23,443 nucleotides of DNA from DASPTT01 sp035623275 (GCA_035623275.1 DASPTT010000044.1:1-23443), one strand, 5' to 3'. Counted from the stretch's first letter, positions 7,834 through 14,804 are shown. Numbers and translations: made by a program. The notes: generated from the sequence alone by a model not told the origin.

Positions 7834-8736
7834 CTAGGCTCGGGGGTGAGTTTCCCCGTACACCGAGAGCAGTCGCTCCTTGCTGACATGAGTGTAGACC
7901 TGTGTGGTCTGCAAGCTGGCGTGACCCAGGAGCTCCTGGACCACACGGAGGTCGGCACCCCCGTCGAGCAGGTGCGTGGCGAAGCTGTGCCGCAGGGCAT
8001 GGGGGTGGGTGGGCGACGGTGCACGCCGGTCGAGGATCCGCCGCACGTCCCGGGTGCCAAGGCGCCGTCCCCGGCTGTTGAGGAACACGGCGCGGGCCGG
8101 TGTGTCCGGCCCCACCAGCCTTGGCCGACCCTCCTCCAGCCAGCACACGAGCACGTCGCGGCAGCGGTCGTGCATGGGGAGGCGCCGCTCCTTGTTCCCC
8201 TTGCCCAGCACGGTCACGGTCCGACCGGGGAGGTCGAGATCGCCCACGTCGAGCCCGCAGAGCTCGCCCACCCGCAGCCCGGACCCGTAGAGCAGCTCGA
8301 GGACGGCGTCGTCGCGGGCGTCGAGCGCGGCCGCGCGCGGGCGGACGGGCCCCTCGGCACCCTCGCGTCGCTCGGTGCCCGGCTCGAGCACCGCGGCGAG
8401 CTCGCGCCGGTCGAGGACCCGTGGCAGGCGCGCGCCGCCGGCGGGCGCCGTGAGCCGCCGAGCGGGGTCCTCGGCGATGGCGCCGCGCCGGCACTGCCAG
8501 GCGAAGTACTGACGCAACGCGGAGGCCTTGCGGGCGACCGACGTGCGCGCGTAGCGGCGCGTCGTCAGATAGGCGAGGTAGCGCCGCAGGAGCACGCGCT
8601 CCACTCCCGACGCGTCGTGCACCCCCCCTCGCTCGGCCCACTGGGCGAAGCCGCGCACGTCGGTGACATAGGCGCGGACCGTCGCCGGGGACTGTCCTGC
8701 GATCGACCGGGAGTAGGCCCCCAGGTCCCAGCCCAT
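7834..8736 (-). CDS. xerC: XerC/XerD-type tyrosine recombinase
   Basis: Site-specific recombinase that resolves chromosome dimers at dif. The 300-residue length is normal for Xer proteins. An N-terminal SAM-like DNA-binding domain (about 5-95) is followed by the catalytic domain with all expected residues: Arg155 in LLYGSGLRVGEL, Lys179 in GKGNKER, His246 and Arg249 in HALRHSFATHLL, His272 in LLGHASLQTTQ and the nucleophile Tyr281 in YTHV. An Arg/Glu-rich insert at about 119-140 looks like a surface loop. The position before whiG and rpsB is typical of actinobacterial xerC, and no phage or integron genes surround it, so a housekeeping role fits best. Xer C and D cannot be separated with certainty. 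The ATG at 8736 has no ribosome binding site but follows a -10-like hexamer. Confidence 0.93.
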   Translation of the reverse strand: MGWDLGAYSRSIAGQSPATVRAYVTDVRGFAQWAERGGVHDASGVERVLLRRYLAYLTTRRYARTSVARKASALRQYFAWQCRRGAIAEDPARRLTAPAGGARLPRVLDRRELAAVLEPGTERREGAEGPVRPRAAALDARDDAVLELLYGSGLRVGELCGLDVGDLDLPGRTVTVLGKGNKERRLPMHDRCRDVLVCWLEEGRPRLVGPDTPARAVFLNSRGRRLGTRDVRRILDRRAPSPTHPHALRHSFATHLLDGGADLRVVQELLGHASLQTTQVYTHVSKERLLSVYGETHPRA

Positions 8737-8742
8737 GCGCCG

Positions 8743-8748
8743 AGGCTA
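8743..8748 (-). promoter_or_regulatory. -10 box of xerC, probable leaderless transcript
   Basis: TAGCCT on the minus strand matches the actinobacterial TANNNT -10 element. It ends 6 nt before the xerC ATG, so transcription would start at or next to the ATG. No Shine-Dalgarno is present. The same hexamer is found before proA. Confidence 0.55.
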
Positions 8749-8772
8749 CCCCGCCGGCGCTGGCCCGAGGGC

Positions 8773-8778
8773 TATCCT
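8773..8778 (+). promoter_or_regulatory. Possible -10 box for the binding-protein gene
   Basis: TATCCT fits TANNNT and lies 114 nt before the ATG of the lipoprotein gene. If used, the start of transcription would fall inside the first unit of the tandem repeat at 8777-8808. No good -35 is seen, and the hexamer is the only support. Confidence 0.3.
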
Positions 8779-8808
8779 CCGTCCGTACTGGCCTCCGTCA
8801 GTACTGGC
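8777..8808 (+). repeat. 16-bp tandem repeat, candidate operator
   Basis: CTCCGTCCGTACTGGC (8777-8792) is followed without gap by CTCCGTCAGTACTGGC (8793-8808); only one base differs. The second copy contains the perfect 8-bp palindrome CAGTACTG (8799-8806). The repeat sits in the divergent region between xerC and the Tat lipoprotein gene, upstream of the latter. Head-to-tail sites of this size are typical of regulator binding, but no regulator can be named. Confidence 0.6.
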
Positions 8809-8892
8809 ATTGCCCGGGGGGACAGGGCGACTGGTCGAAGGGCGCGGTGGGCCGGGCTCCGGGCCGCGAGCACGACGAGGGGGAAAGACGCG

Positions 8893-10563
8893 ATGCCTGA
8901 TCGGATCGACCGTCGAGGGTTCCTCGCCCGCGGCGCCGTCACCGTCGCCGGGGTCGCAGCAGCGGGCACGGGCATGGGCACGTTGCTGTCGGCCTGCAGC
9001 TCGTCGTCCGCCGGCTCGACGTCGTCGGGGACGCGCAACGGCGTGTCGACCGGGACCCCGAAGCAGGGCGGCACCCTGGTCTTCGGCATCGAGGCCGAGG
9101 ACCAGGGGTTCGACCCGGCATCGGCGCGTTTCGACGAGGTCGGCGTGCTCTACGCGCGCACCGTCTTCGACCCGCTCACGATCGTGGCCGCCGACGGCAG
9201 CATCCAGCCTTATCTCGCCCAGGCGGTCACTCCCAACGCCGACTACTCGGTGTGGACCATCACGGCGCGCCCCGACGTGACGTTCCACGACGGCACGCCC
9301 TGTGACGCCGCCGCCATCGCGGGCAGCATGGAGCACTTCCTGAGCGGGATCTACTCGTTCACCGTGGCGCCCATCACCAAGGTCAGCGTGAGCAGCCCGA
9401 CCACCGTCACCGTGACCATGAACCAGCCCTGGGTGCCCTTCCCCGCCTACCTGGCCGGCGGCATCGGCGGGCAGATCGGCTACATCGTCGCCCCCTCGAT
9501 GATCGCCAACCCCAACAGCGCCACCCACCCCGTGGGCACCGGTCCCTTCAAGTTCGGCGAATGGGTGCCCAACGACCACTTCACGGCGAACCGCAACGCG
9601 AGCTACTGGCGCACGGGCATGCCCTACCTGGACTCGATCACCTACCGGCCCATCATCGACAACAGCCAGCGCGGCAACTCGCTGACCAGCGGGCAGATCG
9701 GGATCATGCACACCGACGACCCCACGGTCATCCTGCAGTTCCGCGACAACCCGAGCTACGACTACGTCGACGACTCGGGGCAGATCGTGGGCGAGCCGGA
9801 CATGAACTTCGTCATGCTCAACCTCCAGGCCGCACCGATGACCGACAGCCGGGTGCGCCAGGCCATGGCCATGGCCGTCAGCTCGCAGCAGTTCTCCCAG
9901 ATCATCGACAAGGGGGTGAACGCACCCTGCGACCAGCCATTCGTCCAGGGCACCCCCTACTACACCTCCTCGCCGGGGTATCCGGCCTACAACCCGAGCC
10001 AGGCGCGCTCGCTCGTGCAACAGGTCCAGAGCTCCACCGGCAAGCCGGTCAGCTTCACGCTCACGTCCACCAACTCCGCCTACGCGGTCAAGATCGCGCA
10101 GTACCTCCAGGTCCAGTTCCAGAACGTCGGCATGCAGGTGCAGCTGGCCCAGATCCAGCAGGCGGACGAGATCAACGACGCCCTGGCGGGCAAGTTCCAG
10201 GCCCTGGTGTGGCGCCAGTTCGCGGCGGCCGACCCCGACATCAACTACCTGTGGTGGAGCCCCACCGAGGTCCAGCCGGGGTTCGCCGTGAACTTCGCCC
10301 GCAACACCGACCCCCAGGTCGAGGCGGCGCTGCAGACGGGCCGGCGCTCCACCAACCCCCAGGCCCGGGCCCAGGCGTACCAGCAGGTGGCGCAGCTCCT
10401 CAACAAGGATCTCCCCTACATCTGGAACGACCGGACCACCTGGGCGGTGGCGAGCGGCCCGAAGGTGCAGAATTGGAACAACCCGACCACGCCCTCGGGC
10501 GCCAAGGCCCAGGGCATGGTGGTCGGGACGATCTGGCCGACCCAGATCTGGCTCGAGACCTGA
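8893..10563 (+). CDS. Tat-exported lipoprotein, ABC transporter substrate-binding protein (family 5)
   Basis: Extracytoplasmic solute-binding protein of the peptide/nickel/opine family. Of 556 residues, the first 35 are a signal with twin arginines (DRRGFL, Arg7-Arg8), a hydrophobic stretch and the lipobox LSAC with lipidated Cys35; export by the Tat route as a lipoprotein is likely. A Ser/Thr/Gly linker leads to the mature domain beginning at about residue 58 (GGTLVFGIEAEDQGFDPA). Family traits include PYLAQAVTPNADYSVWTI, VTFHDGTP, HPVGTGPFKFGEWVPNDHF and NPSQARSLV. The ATG at 8893 follows GAGGGGGA by 8 nt. No permease or ATPase gene is near, so the ligand is unknown: oligopeptides are only a family-level guess. 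The next genes are a two-component system, and the protein could supply a sensed solute or simply be a neighbour. Confidence 0.93.
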   Translation: MPDRIDRRGFLARGAVTVAGVAAAGTGMGTLLSACSSSSAGSTSSGTRNGVSTGTPKQGGTLVFGIEAEDQGFDPASARFDEVGVLYARTVFDPLTIVAADGSIQPYLAQAVTPNADYSVWTITARPDVTFHDGTPCDAAAIAGSMEHFLSGIYSFTVAPITKVSVSSPTTVTVTMNQPWVPFPAYLAGGIGGQIGYIVAPSMIANPNSATHPVGTGPFKFGEWVPNDHFTANRNASYWRTGMPYLDSITYRPIIDNSQRGNSLTSGQIGIMHTDDPTVILQFRDNPSYDYVDDSGQIVGEPDMNFVMLNLQAAPMTDSRVRQAMAMAVSSQQFSQIIDKGVNAPCDQPFVQGTPYYTSSPGYPAYNPSQARSLVQQVQSSTGKPVSFTLTSTNSAYAVKIAQYLQVQFQNVGMQVQLAQIQQADEINDALAGKFQALVWRQFAAADPDINYLWWSPTEVQPGFAVNFARNTDPQVEAALQTGRRSTNPQARAQAYQQVAQLLNKDLPYIWNDRTTWAVASGPKVQNWNNPTTPSGAKAQGMVVGTIWPTQIWLET

Positions 10564-10569
10564 GCCGGC

Positions 10570-10603
10570 GCCCGGTCGGCGACCGGGCCCCCGCGGTCCG
10601 CGG
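10570..10603 (+). terminator. Two tandem hairpins after the binding-protein gene
   Basis: GCCCGGTC and GACCGGGC form a perfect 8-bp stem with loop GGC (10570-10588). A second stem, CCGCG-GTC-CGCGG (10591-10603), follows at once. They lie 7 nt after the stop codon and 30 nt before the response regulator start. There is no U-tract, as is common for actinobacterial hairpin terminators. They may end or attenuate transcription from the binding-protein gene. Confidence 0.5.
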
Positions 10604-10632
10604 CGGCGTACAGACGAGGTGAGCCGGGACCG

Positions 10633-11310
10633 ATGAGCAGCAAGATCCTTCTGGTCGAGGACGACGCCCGGATCCGCGCGTCGCTGCGCCTGGCCCTGGA
10701 GGACGAGGGCTACGAGGTCGACGAAGCGGGTGCGGGAGAGGAGGCGCTCGAGCGCTTCGCCGATCAGCCCGCCGACGTGGTGCTCATCGACCTCATGCTC
10801 CCGGGGATGGACGGGTTCGAGTGCTGCCGCCAGCTCCGGCGCTCGAGCGCCGTGCCGGTGATCATGGTCACCGCGCGCACCGACACCCACGACGTCGTGG
10901 CCGGCCTGGAGGCTGGCGCCGACGACTACGTGACCAAGCCATTCGTGGCCAAGGAGCTCGCGGCGCGCATCCGCGCCCTGCTGCGCCGGGCCCGGCCCGT
11001 GGACGAGCCCAGCGTCCTGGCCTTCGGCGACATCGAGGTGCGCCCCGACGAGGGCACGGTGCGCCGGGGCGGCGAGGAGATCCACTGCACCCGCACCGAG
11101 TTCCGCCTGCTGTGCGAGCTGGCGGTGAGCCCGGGGCGGGTGCTGAGCCGGGAGCAGCTCCTGGACCGGGTCTGGGGCTACGACTACTTCGGCGACGGGC
11201 GTCTCGTCGACGTCCACATCCGGCGGCTCCGGACCAAGATCGAGGCCGACCCCGCCAATCCCCGGCACATCCAGACAGTGCGCGGCATGGGCTACAAGCT
11301 GGTCGTATGA
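10633..11310 (+). CDS. mtrA: OmpR-family response regulator, MtrA-like
   Basis: DNA-binding response regulator of 225 residues. The receiver domain (4-118) has the acidic pair Asp10-Asp11, phospho-acceptor Asp53 in LIDLMLPGMDG, Thr80 in MVTAR and Lys102 in DDYVTKPF. The winged-helix effector (about 128-225) has RTEFRLLCELAVSPGRVLSR, LLDRVWGYDYFGDGRLVDVH and IRRLRTKIE, ending in TVRGMGYKLVV. These resemble MtrA of mycobacteria, an essential regulator of cell division and wall genes. The match is supported by the next two genes, a kinase and a GerMN lipoprotein, as in mtrA-mtrB-lpqB. The ATG at 10633 has GAGGTG 11 nt upstream. The stop overlaps the kinase ATG (ATGA). It could be another OmpR-type regulator, since MtrA and PhoP-like proteins are hard to separate by eye. 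Confidence 0.92.
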   Translation: MSSKILLVEDDARIRASLRLALEDEGYEVDEAGAGEEALERFADQPADVVLIDLMLPGMDGFECCRQLRRSSAVPVIMVTARTDTHDVVAGLEAGADDYVTKPFVAKELAARIRALLRRARPVDEPSVLAFGDIEVRPDEGTVRRGGEEIHCTRTEFRLLCELAVSPGRVLSREQLLDRVWGYDYFGDGRLVDVHIRRLRTKIEADPANPRHIQTVRGMGYKLVV

Positions 11311-12842
11311 CGCGCGCCCTGGCCTGGCGCCGTCCTTGGGGCCGGCTCGGTCTCCGGGCACGGGTGACGGTCACCTTCGGGCTCGGCGCGCTGCTGCTGT
11401 CGACGGCCATGGCCACGATCACCTACTTCACGGCGCGCCAGTTCTTCGTGCGCGAGCGCGAGGACGCCATCTTGCGGCAGGCCTACGTCAACGCCTCGCT
11501 TGCCCGCTCCACGCTGCGCTCGACCGGTGTCGACGTCACCCAGCTGCTGGCGTCGCTCGACACCGTGCCCGGGTCCCTGTCGGTCCTGGAGCTCCACGAG
11601 CAGTGGTACTCGACGTCGATCTCGGTGGACCGCGACGCGATCCCCCTGGCCCTGCGCACGCTGGTCGTCTCGGGCACGCCCGCGACCCAGCAGTTCGACC
11701 TGGGGACCACACCCGAGTTCGTCGTCGGGATCCCGCTCCCAAGCGTCAGCGCCGCCTATTTCGAGGTCTTCACCCTCGACGAGCTGGCCCGGACGCTGCG
11801 CATCCTCGCCCTGGCGCTGACCGGCGCAGCGCTGGTCACCACCATCGGCGGCACCATCACCGGCCGCTGGGCCAGCGGCCGCGCCCTGCGACCGCTGGCC
11901 GACGTGTCACGCGCCGCCCAGGAGATCGCCCGGGGTGGGCTCGACACCCGGCTGACGCCGGCCGACGACCCCGACCTCACGCCCCTGGCCGCCTCGTTCA
12001 ACGAGATGGCCGACGCCCTCCAGGAGCGGATCGAGCGCGAGGTGCGCTTCACCTCGGACGTCAGCCACGAGCTGCGCTCGCCCCTGACCACGGCCACGAC
12101 GGCGCTCGAGGTGCTCGAGGCGCACGCGCAGTCCATGTCGGCGCGCAGCCGCCAGGCCCTGGCCCTGCTCACCGCCGAGCTCCGGCGGTTCCGGCGGATG
12201 GTCGACGACCTGCTCGAGATCAGCCGGGTCGACACCGGCGCCGCCGAGCTCTCGCTCGAAGAGGTCGAGGTGGGCGAGCTGATGCGCCAGGCGGCGGCCG
12301 CCGTGGGCGCGGGCGAGGTGCCGGTGGAGGTGGACCAGCGGGTGGCCGGCACGCGCCTGTGGGTTGACAAGCGGCGCATCGAACGCGTCGTCGCCAACCT
12401 GGTGGCAAACGCCGAGCAGTACGCGGGCGGGGTGACCCGACTCGCCGTCGAACCCGCGCCGGCGGGCGTCCGCCTCGTGGTGGCGGACCGGGGCCCGGGG
12501 ATCCCCGCGGGCGAGCGTGACCGGATCTTCGAGCGCTTCTACCGCGGGCAGAGCGCGGGGTCCCGGGGGGTGACCGAGGGCTCGGGGCTTGGCCTGTCCC
12601 TGGTCAGCGAGCACGTCCGGCTGCACGGCGGCCGGGTCTGGGCCGAGTCGGGCACCCACGGGGAGCACCGGTTCGTCGTCGAGCTCCCCATCGACCGTCC
12701 ACCCCCGGGCGCACGGGCGGACGAACCGGCGGGCGTGCCCGACGAGGTGTCCCGACCCGTGCCGGGCGATGGAGGCGAGGACACGCCGGACGAGTCGGCG
12801 GCCCCGGTCGCCGCGGCGGGCGAAAGGGCGAGGCGCCGGTGA
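11307..12842 (+). CDS. mtrB: Membrane sensor histidine kinase, MtrB-like
   Basis: Sensor kinase of 511 residues, partner of the overlapping response regulator. There are two membrane segments (about 19-42 and 163-184) around a 120-residue outer domain, then HAMP (about 185-240), HisKA with VSHELRSPL (phospho-acceptor His254) and the ATPase domain with N box NLVANAEQYAGG (364-375), DRGPGIP (394-400), FERFYRG and GSGLGLSLV (425-433). A hydrophilic, Pro/Asp/Glu-rich tail of about 45 residues follows the ATPase domain. MtrB in mycobacteria is the known partner of MtrA and links cell-cycle signals to wall genes; here the role is inferred from order and domain layout. The start ATG at 11307 overlaps the regulator stop, and the stop overlaps the lipoprotein GTG, so three genes are likely co-translated. 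Confidence 0.93.
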   Translation: MTRALAWRRPWGRLGLRARVTVTFGLGALLLSTAMATITYFTARQFFVREREDAILRQAYVNASLARSTLRSTGVDVTQLLASLDTVPGSLSVLELHEQWYSTSISVDRDAIPLALRTLVVSGTPATQQFDLGTTPEFVVGIPLPSVSAAYFEVFTLDELARTLRILALALTGAALVTTIGGTITGRWASGRALRPLADVSRAAQEIARGGLDTRLTPADDPDLTPLAASFNEMADALQERIEREVRFTSDVSHELRSPLTTATTALEVLEAHAQSMSARSRQALALLTAELRRFRRMVDDLLEISRVDTGAAELSLEEVEVGELMRQAAAAVGAGEVPVEVDQRVAGTRLWVDKRRIERVVANLVANAEQYAGGVTRLAVEPAPAGVRLVVADRGPGIPAGERDRIFERFYRGQSAGSRGVTEGSGLGLSLVSEHVRLHGGRVWAESGTHGEHRFVVELPIDRPPPGARADEPAGVPDEVSRPVPGDGGEDTPDESAAPVAAAGERARRR

Positions 12843-13471
12843 GCGGGCGCGAGGCACGACGGGCCCGGCCCCGGACTCGGGCGTGGGCGGTGGCGGCCGT
12901 GCTGGTCGCCGGCGCGGCGCTCGGGCTCGCCGCGTGCGGCATCCCCATCGACACCTCGCCGCACGCCCTGGCCCCGAGCGCCGTGCCTTTCGGCCTCCTG
13001 CAGCCGTCGTCGCAGGCCACGACGACCACGACGCAGCCGTCGCCGGTGGCCGTGTCGGTGCCCATCTTCCTCGTCAACGGGGGCGGCCGCCTCGTCAGCG
13101 TGGCCCGCGACGTGGCCGTGCCCGCGCCGCTCACCAGCGTCCTCGACGCGTTGGTGGCGGGGCCCACGGCCAGCGAGGCGACGGCGGGGCTGTCGAGCGC
13201 GGTCCCGCCGCAGACCACCGTGCTCTCCGCGGCGGTGTCGGGCGGGATCGCCACGGTCAACCTCGCCGGGCCCTTCACACAGCTGGTCGGCCCGCCCCAG
13301 ATCGAGGCCGTCGCCCAGTTCGTGTTCACCGCGACGGCCCAGCCGGGGGTGCACGGCGTGGCCTTCGAGCTCGGCGGCCAGGCCGTCGAGGTGCCCGTTG
13401 CCAACGGGGCCGATGTGCCGGTGGCCACCCCCGACCAGTTCGCGCCCTTGGCCCCGGTGCCGGCGCCCTAG
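12839..13471 (+). CDS. GerMN-domain lipoprotein, short LpqB-like partner of the two-component system
   Basis: Predicted outer-face lipoprotein of 210 residues. A basic N-terminus and hydrophobic segment (about 15-32) lead to a lipobox LAAC with Cys33. A Thr/Ser/Pro linker (about 55-68) precedes one GerMN domain (about 70-185), recognised by VPIFLVNGGGRLVSVARDV, LDALVAGPTASE, SAVPPQTTVLSAAVSGGIATVNLAG and VAQFVFTATAQPGVHGV. LpqB, encoded next to MtrAB in other actinobacteria, has such a domain but continues into a beta-propeller; here the protein ends soon after the GerMN domain. LpqB is reported to act on MtrB from outside the cell, so a sensor-accessory role is plausible. The GTG start overlaps the kinase stop (GTGA). 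The next gene converges 41 nt downstream, leaving no room for a lost C-terminal part. Confidence 0.88.
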   Translation: MSGREARRARPRTRAWAVAAVLVAGAALGLAACGIPIDTSPHALAPSAVPFGLLQPSSQATTTTTQPSPVAVSVPIFLVNGGGRLVSVARDVAVPAPLTSVLDALVAGPTASEATAGLSSAVPPQTTVLSAAVSGGIATVNLAGPFTQLVGPPQIEAVAQFVFTATAQPGVHGVAFELGGQAVEVPVANGADVPVATPDQFAPLAPVPAP

Positions 13472-13512
13472 GTGTGATCCCTGGGGAGCCGGCGCGGCGA
13501 CGAGGAGCGACG

Positions 13513-13944
13513 TCAGGTCGTCGACGACGCCCAGTCGACGCGGGGTGCGTCGCCCCAGAGCCGCTCGAGGTCGTAGTACGCGCGGGTCTCGTCGAGGAAC
13601 ACGTGGACGAGGAAGTCGCCATAGTCCATCAGCACCCAGTGCAGGTCGCGCAGGCCTTCGATGGCCAGCGGCGCGCGGCCGCAACGCTGCTTCACGCGCT
13701 CCTCGACGCTCTCTGCGATGGTGCGCACCTGGCGCGTGTTGCGACCGCTGGTGATGACGAAGGCGTCGGTCACGCCGAGCAGGTCGCCCATGAAGAGGAT
13801 CACCGTGTCCTCGCCCTGCTTGTCGTCCGCCGCGCTCGCCGCCTCGATCGCTGCGGTGGGCACTCCTCGGCGCATCGCACCCGCGTCGGCCGGGGCCGCA
13901 AGCCCGTCGGCGGAGGCCGTCACCCCGTCGGCGGAGGCCGTCAC
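13513..13944 (-). CDS. rsfS: Ribosome silencing factor RsfS
   Basis: Binds ribosomal protein L14 and blocks subunit joining when nutrients are short. The conserved domain spans about residues 30-138 of 143: ADDKQGEDTVILFMGDLLG, TDAFVITSGRNTRQVRTIAE, GLRDLHWVLMDYGDFLVHVF and RAYYDLERLWGDAPRVDW. The GTG at 13944 overlaps the stop of the preceding small gene in a GTGA junction, which is why I choose it. Other in-frame choices are a second GTG at 13923, created by a 21-bp duplication, and an ATG at 13875 giving 120 residues. The first 23 residues (Ala/Asp/Thr-rich, two copies of V/M-TASADG) are not part of the family fold. The nadD-rsfS pairing is very common in bacteria. Confidence 0.93.
   Translation of the reverse strand: MTASADGVTASADGLAAPADAGAMRRGVPTAAIEAASAADDKQGEDTVILFMGDLLGVTDAFVITSGRNTRQVRTIAESVEERVKQRCGRAPLAIEGLRDLHWVLMDYGDFLVHVFLDETRAYYDLERLWGDAPRVDWASSTT
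13903..13944 (-). repeat. 21-bp perfect tandem duplication at the rsfS start
   Basis: Two identical 21-bp units lie at 13903-13923 and 13924-13944. On the minus strand each begins with GTG and encodes V-T-A-S-A-D-G. The upstream copy forms the GTGA overlap with the preceding gene; the downstream copy supplies a second possible start in the same frame. Confidence 0.9.
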
Positions 13945-14174
13945 CGGCGCGGGCTCGCCGTCACGTGTGCGATGACTCCGGTCGTGGGGCCGCGACCCGG
14001 CGCGCCGTGGTCGAGGACGAGGACGGCGACGAGCAGGAGGGCGGCGAGAGCCAGGAGGCCGACCGCCATGAGCAGGTGCCGCTGCGAGCGACGGCGCCGC
14101 TGCTCGCGCCGAGACATGATCGCAGGCCCGGTCACGGTGCTCCCGACCCTGCTTGGCGCGACCGGACTGCTCAT
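13941..14174 (-). CDS. Small single-pass membrane protein between nadD and rsfS
   Basis: A 77-residue protein of unknown function. Residues 21-33 are very basic (SRREQRRRRSQRH), followed by a membrane segment at about 34-54 and a short Gly/Pro/Thr-rich end, so an N-in orientation with an external tail is likely. The ATG at 14174 overlaps the nadD stop (ATGA), and the stop overlaps the rsfS GTG (GTGA). Because it is linked on both sides by 4-nt overlaps, I regard it as a real gene. An internal ATG at codon 20 would give a 58-residue form. I do not recognise a family; many actinobacteria carry an unrelated or LytR-type gene at this place. Confidence 0.72.
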   Translation of the reverse strand: MSSPVAPSRVGSTVTGPAIMSRREQRRRRSQRHLLMAVGLLALAALLLVAVLVLDHGAPGRGPTTGVIAHVTASPRR

Positions 14175-14764
14175 CTCCCCAGAGCGTACAGACCCTGTGC
14201 GCGTATGCAACGGATAGCCGACTCGGGGATGAGGAGGTCGACGGGCCGCCCGGCCGCCAGGCGGGCCCGCAGGTCGCTGCTGGAGACGTCGAGGGCGGGG
14301 ATGGCCACCCGGCGGACCTTCCAGCCCGGCGGGTCGTCCGGACGGGTGCGGCCCGGCCGGTCGACGACGGCGAGGACGACCTCGTCGCGCACCTCGTCGA
14401 TGCGCCGCCACGTCCCGAGCTCGGGGACGATGTCCGACCCCACCACGAGGAACAGCTCGGCGCCGGGGTGCGCCGCCCGCAGCTCGGCCACCGTGTCCGC
14501 GGTGTAGCTGGGTCCGCCGCGGTCGATCTCGACACGGCTCGCCTCGACTCCTTCCAGGCCCTCGACGGCCGCGGCGACCACGGCGAAGCGAGCCTCCGCC
14601 GGCGTGACCGGGCGCTCCCCGACCTTCTGCCACGGCTCGTTCGCCACCACCAGCAGCACGCGATCGAGCTGCAGCTCGTAGCGGGCGGCCACCGCGGCGA
14701 ACAGGTGGCCGACGTGGACCGGGTCGAAGGTGCCGCCGAGGATCCCGATGCGCTCGGCGTCCAT
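14171..14764 (-). CDS. nadD: Nicotinate-nucleotide adenylyltransferase
   Basis: Transfers AMP from ATP to nicotinate mononucleotide, giving deamido-NAD in NAD synthesis. The 197-residue length is normal. The nucleotidyltransferase motif GGTFDPVHVGH is at 10-20 with both histidines. Further features are NEPWQKVGERPVTPAEARFAV, DRGGPSYTADTVAELRAAHP, FLVVGSDIVPELGTWRR and, near the C-terminus, the SSSDLRARLAAGRPVDLLIP segment that stands in for the ISSTxIR motif. The ATG at 14764 has no ribosome binding site but follows a TAGGCT hexamer by 8 nt. A GTG two codons upstream is possible but lies too close to that hexamer. It heads the nadD-small membrane protein-rsfS operon. Confidence 0.95.
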   Translation of the reverse strand: MDAERIGILGGTFDPVHVGHLFAAVAARYELQLDRVLLVVANEPWQKVGERPVTPAEARFAVVAAAVEGLEGVEASRVEIDRGGPSYTADTVAELRAAHPGAELFLVVGSDIVPELGTWRRIDEVRDEVVLAVVDRPGRTRPDDPPGWKVRRVAIPALDVSSSDLRARLAAGRPVDLLIPESAIRCIRAQGLYALGR

Positions 14765-14804
14765 GCGCACCGAGCCTAGGCGTGGACCCCCTACGCTGGT
14801 GCCC
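14765..14804. promoter_or_regulatory. Divergent leaderless promoters of nadD and the DAHP synthase gene
   Basis: Only 40 bp separate the two ATG codons. TAGGCT on the minus strand (14778-14773) ends 8 nt before the nadD ATG, and TACGCT on the plus strand (14792-14797) ends 7 nt before the DAHP synthase ATG. Both fit TANNNT, and neither gene has a ribosome binding site. The palindrome GCCTAGGC (14774-14781) overlaps the nadD -10 box. The -35 regions would overlap the opposite promoter, so the two may compete. Confidence 0.5.

Noticed and set aside
7834..8736. Tyrosine recombinase as sign of a prophage, integron or genomic island
   Set aside because: It has Xer length and motifs, sits in the conserved xerC-whiG-rpsB order, and has no attachment sites, tRNA or mobile genes nearby.
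8746..11361. Minus-strand open frame of 871 codons opposite the binding protein and response regulator
   Set aside because: Same GC-driven shadow effect; no recognisable domain, and the plus-strand genes carry clear motifs.
13472..13512. Terminator between the converging GerMN lipoprotein and rsfS genes
   Set aside because: I could not find a convincing stem in the 41-bp gap.
13945..14535. Possible long N-terminal extension of rsfS running through the small membrane protein and nadD
   Set aside because: The frame stays open only because of base composition; the GTGA overlap and the family length place the start at 13944 or later.
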